Below, in pieces: positions 35,901 to 41,900 of a stretch of DNA of 43,793 nucleotides. The translations under genes and the position numbers were made by a program. The DNA is from Tubiluchus corallicola. Its lineage: Eukaryota; Priapulida; Priapulimorpha; Priapulimorphida; Tubiluchidae. A model generated the notes under the pieces. That model was not told the DNA's origin and ran no database searches. It was given only the letters and a program-made list of their open reading frames with translations. The stretch spans positions 1-43,793 of the forward strand of contig JAQGDQ010000356.1 of NCBI GenBank assembly GCA_030141605.1. Direction: 5' to 3'. How positions within the stretch are numbered: position 1 is the first letter of the stretch; every line of letters starts with the position of its first letter.

Positions 35901-38900
35901 CTCTTCTGTCCGCATGTTTTACCTCCGCAAAAGTTGTTTCCACTGCGTCCACACGGACACAGACTTTTCTGCACGTTTTACGTCCGCAAAAGTTGTTTCC
36001 ACTGCTTCCACAGAGACATAGGCTATTCTGTCCGCACGTTTTACCTCCGCAAAAGTTCTTTCCACTGCGTCCACACAGACATAGGCTTTTCTGTCCGCAC
36101 GTTTTACGTCCGCAAAAGTTGTTTCCACTGCGTCCACACAGACATACGCTTTTCTGTCCGCATGTTTTACCTCCGCAAAAGTTATTTCCACTGCGTCCAC
36201 ACAGACACAGACTTTTCTGTCCGCACGTTTTACGTCCGCAAAAGTTGTTTCCACTGCGTCCACACAGACATAGGCATTTCTGTCCGCACGTTTTACGTCC
36301 GCAAAAGTTGTTTCCACTGCGTCCACACGGACACAGACTTTTCTGTCAGCACGTTTTACGTCCGCAAATGTTGTTTCAACTGCGTCCACACAGACATAGG
36401 CTTTTTTATCCGCACATATATATAAGATTTGCAATAAAAATTTGGATAGCGTACAGTGAATTGACTACTAGATAAGCTTTCATGAATTGCTTTATTTCTC
36501 CTGTTGGTTCAGTGCCCTAGCAGCAGCAAAGTATATTGCATAATTGTATATATGTATGTATATTGCTTTCCAGTGGAAATTGAATGGACCGATTGTTTTC
36601 ACTTTAAATAAAAAATGGTTTTTATTATATAGATAACAATGTTTTGAAACTCAGGGATTTATAATTATAGACTTATAATTAAAGTCGATATATACTATTG
36701 CGTTTGTAAATATGTACTATAAATTTAAAAATGAGTGGATCACGGAATCCCAAAATCAGACCTAAATTTGCAGAAACGTTAACATTATGACAAAAGCTAG
36801 ATGTTGACTATTGACTTCACTAATGACTTCAAAGGCTCCTTGAACCCACCGCTGCTTAGTAAAATCTCTGTGACTTTATTTGGGATAACTTTTGTCGTAC
36901 AAACCTCTACAGCGGGCGCAATTTGTTCGTTCTCAATTATGAAAATGAACTTGTTCACACGCAGAAAAAATGATTAAACGATTAAAGTGCGGATGTGTGC
37001 GAGTACGTGGCTTTCCGTGCGGATGCAGTGGAAACGACAAGGATGTAAAACAATGATTTGCAAAGGCGCGCTGTTTTTTCCGTGTGAGTCATACAGAATA
37101 AATCTGTGTCTGTGCGGGTTTGTGTGTGTCTGTGCGTGTCTGTGTGCATCTGTGTGTGTCTGTGCGTGTCTATGTGTCTGTGCGTGTCTGTGTGCATCTG
37201 TGCATGTCTGTGTGCATCTGTACGTGTCTGTGTGTGTCTGTGCGTGTCTATGTGTCTGTGCGTGTCTGTGTGCATCTGTGGGTGTCTGTGGGCGTTTGTG
37301 TGTGTCTGTGTGTCTATGTGTCTGTGCATGTCTGTGCGGGTCTGTGCGGGTCTGTGTGTGTCTGTGCGTGTCTGTGTGTGTCTGTGCATGTCTGTGTGCA
37401 TCTGTACGTGTCTGTGTGTGTCTGTGCGTGTCTATGTGTCTGTGCGTGTCTGTGTGCATCTGTGGGCGTCTGTGTGTGTCTGTGTGTCTATGTGTCTGTG
37501 CATGTCTGTGTGGATGCAGGGGAAACGCGGCCTTAGTGTGGTGATGTCTTCGGATGAATTTATCGAAATTTAGATGACAATTTAAAATTAATTTGTTAAA
37601 AAATACACTTATATCTCGATTTGTCGGTCCTGGCTTTTAGAGATAGGAAAAGAATTGGGCAAAATCTTGTCTACTAAAAAGTCAAGCATGCTACGGACAC
37701 AGTCCGTTATTTTGCGAGCTGGCTGCTAGTTGGCTGGCTGTCACTTTGTTTACTCCATTACATCAGCGCAACCAACTAACGAATAATGATGTTAGCGTAC
37801 AAAAGTGAAGTATCATAAAAATAGTAAAAGCTCATTGGTCACACAAAAGTATCTTATTTAAGCATGTGCAGAAAAAATATAGAGTCAATTATGCGGAGTT
37901 ATTTGAGTCAATTGCCAACGGTTCTTATATACTCTTGTACGGTAGCGGCCCGAACTAGACATTTTTGAGATAATTCTACATGAGTACTAACACACGGTGC
38001 CTATTGTATCAGTTTAGTATTGATAAATACGGATAATCGGCAAATTCAGACCGACGTCTCTCCACTTTTGTCCGCAAACTGTGATATGAGTGTAGAAGGA
38101 AATATAGGTAATAATTAGTTATATATGATTAATTAATTAAGTTGCACAAAATCGAACAGATGTCGTAGATCGACGACTACCTGTATTATTTTCGTTGTGT
38201 CTAAGTTATTTCTTTTTTGTTGTGTTGAAAATAAATTTCGGTTTTAATACATTTCAGATTCGAACTCGTGTCAAGAGTAGGATCGATCACAGACATTACT
38301 AGCTTGTTCTGTGTTGCTCCAATGAAAGGTAGCCTAGGTGCTAATGACAGAGCTGTACAGGTATTGCTCCTTTCTTTCATAAATTTTTTGCCTTGTTACA
38401 GTAAGTCCTCACCTAATGACTCTGTGTTTAGCGAACTTCGCTTTAATGACGCTGACCTTTTGACACCTTTCATTTACTAAACAACACACGCTTCGCTTTA
38501 GCGACGCTGACCTTTTGACACCTTTTATTCACTAAACGACACACGTTTTGCTTTAACAACGCTGACCTTTTGACACCTTTTATTCACTAAACGACACACG
38601 TTTTGCTTTAACAACGCTGACCTTTTGACACCTTTTATTCACTAAACGACACGCTTCGCTTTAACAACGCTGACCTTTTGACACCTTTTATTCACTAAAT
38701 GAAACACGTTTCGCTTTAACAACGCTGACCTTTTGACACCTTTTATTCACTAAACGACACATGTTTCGCTTTAACAATGCTGACCTTTTGACACCTTTTA
38801 TTCACTAAACGACACATGTTTCGCTTTAACAATGCTGACCTTTTGACACCTTTTATTCACTAAACGACACGCTTCGCTTTAACGACGCTGACCTTTTGAC

Positions 38901-41900
38901 ACCTTTTATTCACTAAACGACACACGTTTTGCTTTAACAACGCTGACCTTTTGACACCTTTTATTCACTAAACGACACACGTTTTGCTTTAACAACGCTG
39001 ACCTTTTGACACCTTTTATTCACTAAACGACACACTTCGCTTTAGCGACGCTGACCTTTTGACACCTTTTATTCACTAAACGACACGCTTCGCTTTAGCG
39101 ACGCTGACCTTTTGACACCTTTTATTCACTAAATGAAACACGTTTCGCTTTAATGACGCTGACCTTTTGACACCTTTCATTTACTAAACGAGGCATGTTT
39201 CGATTTTTTTCAGCTTTCAGGTGCTGAAATTTTGCTTGCTGTACTGTTAACAGAAATCACAGTAATAATTTGCGCTAGGCAGTCAGAGGCCCGCAATGGT
39301 GATTCATTGCTGGCTACTCACTAATTACTATAGCACGTTCCCAGTGTGTAGAAATGAAATTCCTCTGGTAAAAATTTCTCATGTCACATTACTAGTTTAA
39401 TTATTACTGCATTCACCTCTTTTGCATTTAATTTGTTGGAAGAACAACACTAGAAATTGAACGTTAATTTATATCAGCACAATATCAATGCTATATATCA
39501 ATGCAATTGAAAGCTTTACATATCCAGACATTATTGATTTTTGTCCTGTAGAGCAACTGAAAGCTTTACATATCCAGGCATTATTGATTTTTGTCCTGCA
39601 GGGCAACTGAAAGCTTTACATTTCCAGGCATTATTGATTTTTGTCCTGCAGGGCAACTGAAAGCTTTACATATCCAGGCATTATTGATTTTTGTCCTTTA
39701 GGGCAACTGAAAGCTTTACATATCCAGGCATTATGAGTATTTGTCCTGTTGGGCAAGTGAAAGCTTTACATAGCCAGGCATTATGAATATTTGTCCTGCA
39801 GGGCAACTGAAAGCTTTACATAGCCAGGCATTATTGATTTTTGTCCTGCAGGGCAACTGAAAGCTTTACATATCCAGGCATTATTGATTTTTGTCCTGCA
39901 GGGCAACGGAAAGCTTTACATATCCAGGCATTATTGATTTTTGTCCTGCAGGGCAACTGAAAGCTTTACATATCTAGGCATTATTGATTTTTGTCCTGCA
40001 GGGCAACTGAAAGCTTTACATATCCAGGCATTATTGATTTTTGTCCTGTAGGGCAACTGAAAGCTTTACATATCCAGGCATTATTGATTTTTGTCCTGCA
40101 GGGCAACTGAAAGCTTTACATATCTAGGCATTATTGATTTTTGTCCTGCAGGGCAACTGAAAGCTTTACATATCCAGGCATTATTGATTTTTGTCCTGCA
40201 GGGCAACTGGAAGCTTTACATAGCCAGGCATTATGAGTATTTGTCCTGCAGGGCAACTGAAAGCTTTACATAGCCAGGCATTATTGATTTTTGTCCTGCA
40301 GGGCAACTGAAAGCTTTACATAGCCAGGCATTATGAATATTTGTCCTGCAGGGCAACTGAAAGCTTTACATATCCAGGCATTATTGATTTTTGTCCTGCA
40401 GGGCAACATAGTAAGTGCTCTTACATTGGCCAAGCATTATTGATCGTTGGGTGGGAAATGCAACTGAATGATGTTACATTGTTTTCTATAGAAGGTATTG
40501 TTTCACATAATAATGTTTTGCTGAATGACACATTTTGTTGGAACGCATTAGCATCTTCAAACGTGGACTTACTGAATTTGTTGTGTAAATATGCAATTTA
40601 GAAATGCTGTTTTTCTGCAATGCTGAAATTCTTCTCACCACATTTGTAGATAATTTTTCTAGATGACTCATGTATTTTCAGGCACTAATTACATTTAGAC
40701 CGACTCATGAAGTGTCTTTGAAAGATGAACCAATCCTCAAATGTTTAGTTATTGAGCCAAACTTGAAGCCTGGTGGTGAGACAATAGCCTGTATACCTAT
40801 CCAGGTCACAGCTAGAGCATTTTATAGCAAGTATGTGTCTGATCCGGAGTTACGTGAATTGTTAATGTTAATTATTGTTATTGTTAATTACTTGTAACTT
40901 GTTTACTAATTGCTCTTTTGTGTCAGGTAGTTAAAGTGCAAGAAAACACTCTTCATAATTAAAGATTAAAAATTCGTTATTTGTTCATATTTTGTTCATC
41001 TACGTCTTATTGCATGTAGAGCTTGTAAGAGCAGTTACGCTGTATAAAGTTTGAAACTTAAACTGGAACTGTAAGTCATTCGAAACAAGTTTAGATAACA
41101 TTGCATAAAGATTGCAAAAATATAGTGCGCTCTTCGTTAACTGAGCAAAAATATTAATTACTTTAATGTGTCACTAAGGTAATGTTTTTTGGTGAACCAG
41201 TGGTGTACACTGGGATGGTAATATGGCAGACATTTTTAATTACTTTGAATTTTCTTTTGCAATTTCATAAACCATTCACATGTTGTATCACTTTGTATGG
41301 AAGGTTTTATAAGACAAACGCGAGAATTCCATTTTTCCATCGTGTGTTCATGCGCTATTATTTTTTAATTATATTTTTAGGTTCAAGATTGTTCCAGCTG
41401 CTGATATTAATTTTGGTACTCTCCACCTGGGAACAAGAAAGAGCAGAAATCTTCTGATAGAGAATGTAGGCGAATACGAGTTTAAGTACTGCATAACCAA
41501 AGTAGTGCAGTTGCCGTCAGATCAAAATGCAAAAGGATTGAGGTATCCGTACTAGCACTTGATTTTGATTAATAGGAACACTGCAAGTAACAGGGCTTTT
41601 CATTGTTGATGATTGATGATGATAGTGAAAAGGTCAAAGGTTAAGTGTCCCGGACAATGCATTTGTGTACACTTGAGAACACCTCACTGCCTATGCTATT
41701 GTAATAGTAACAGTTTTAATGTGTTTTAACAGCTAGCTAGAACTTTACCTAGTTCATTTTTTCTTGTTCAAAACAAGATCCTGCCAGTAAATCATTCTAT
41801 GTGTAGACTAGTGGATAAATAAGTAAAATTATTGAATTTACTGAACTGATGTGGCAGATGCCTTTGTTTTTCCCACACATCATATACAGGCTAATACATA

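Noticed and set aside
35588-36475. Several overlapping Cys/His-rich frames on both strands, zinc-finger-like in look
   Set aside because: All are readings of the 63-bp intronic array. The Cys/His spacing comes from the repeat unit and does not fit a zinc-finger pattern.
36974-37573. Long His/Thr-rich and Cys/Val-rich frames
   Set aside because: Readings of GT-rich minisatellite DNA on both strands.
41182-41457. 91-residue hydrophobic frame
   Set aside because: It overlaps exon 25 in another frame; exon 25 matches HYDIN with proper splice sites.
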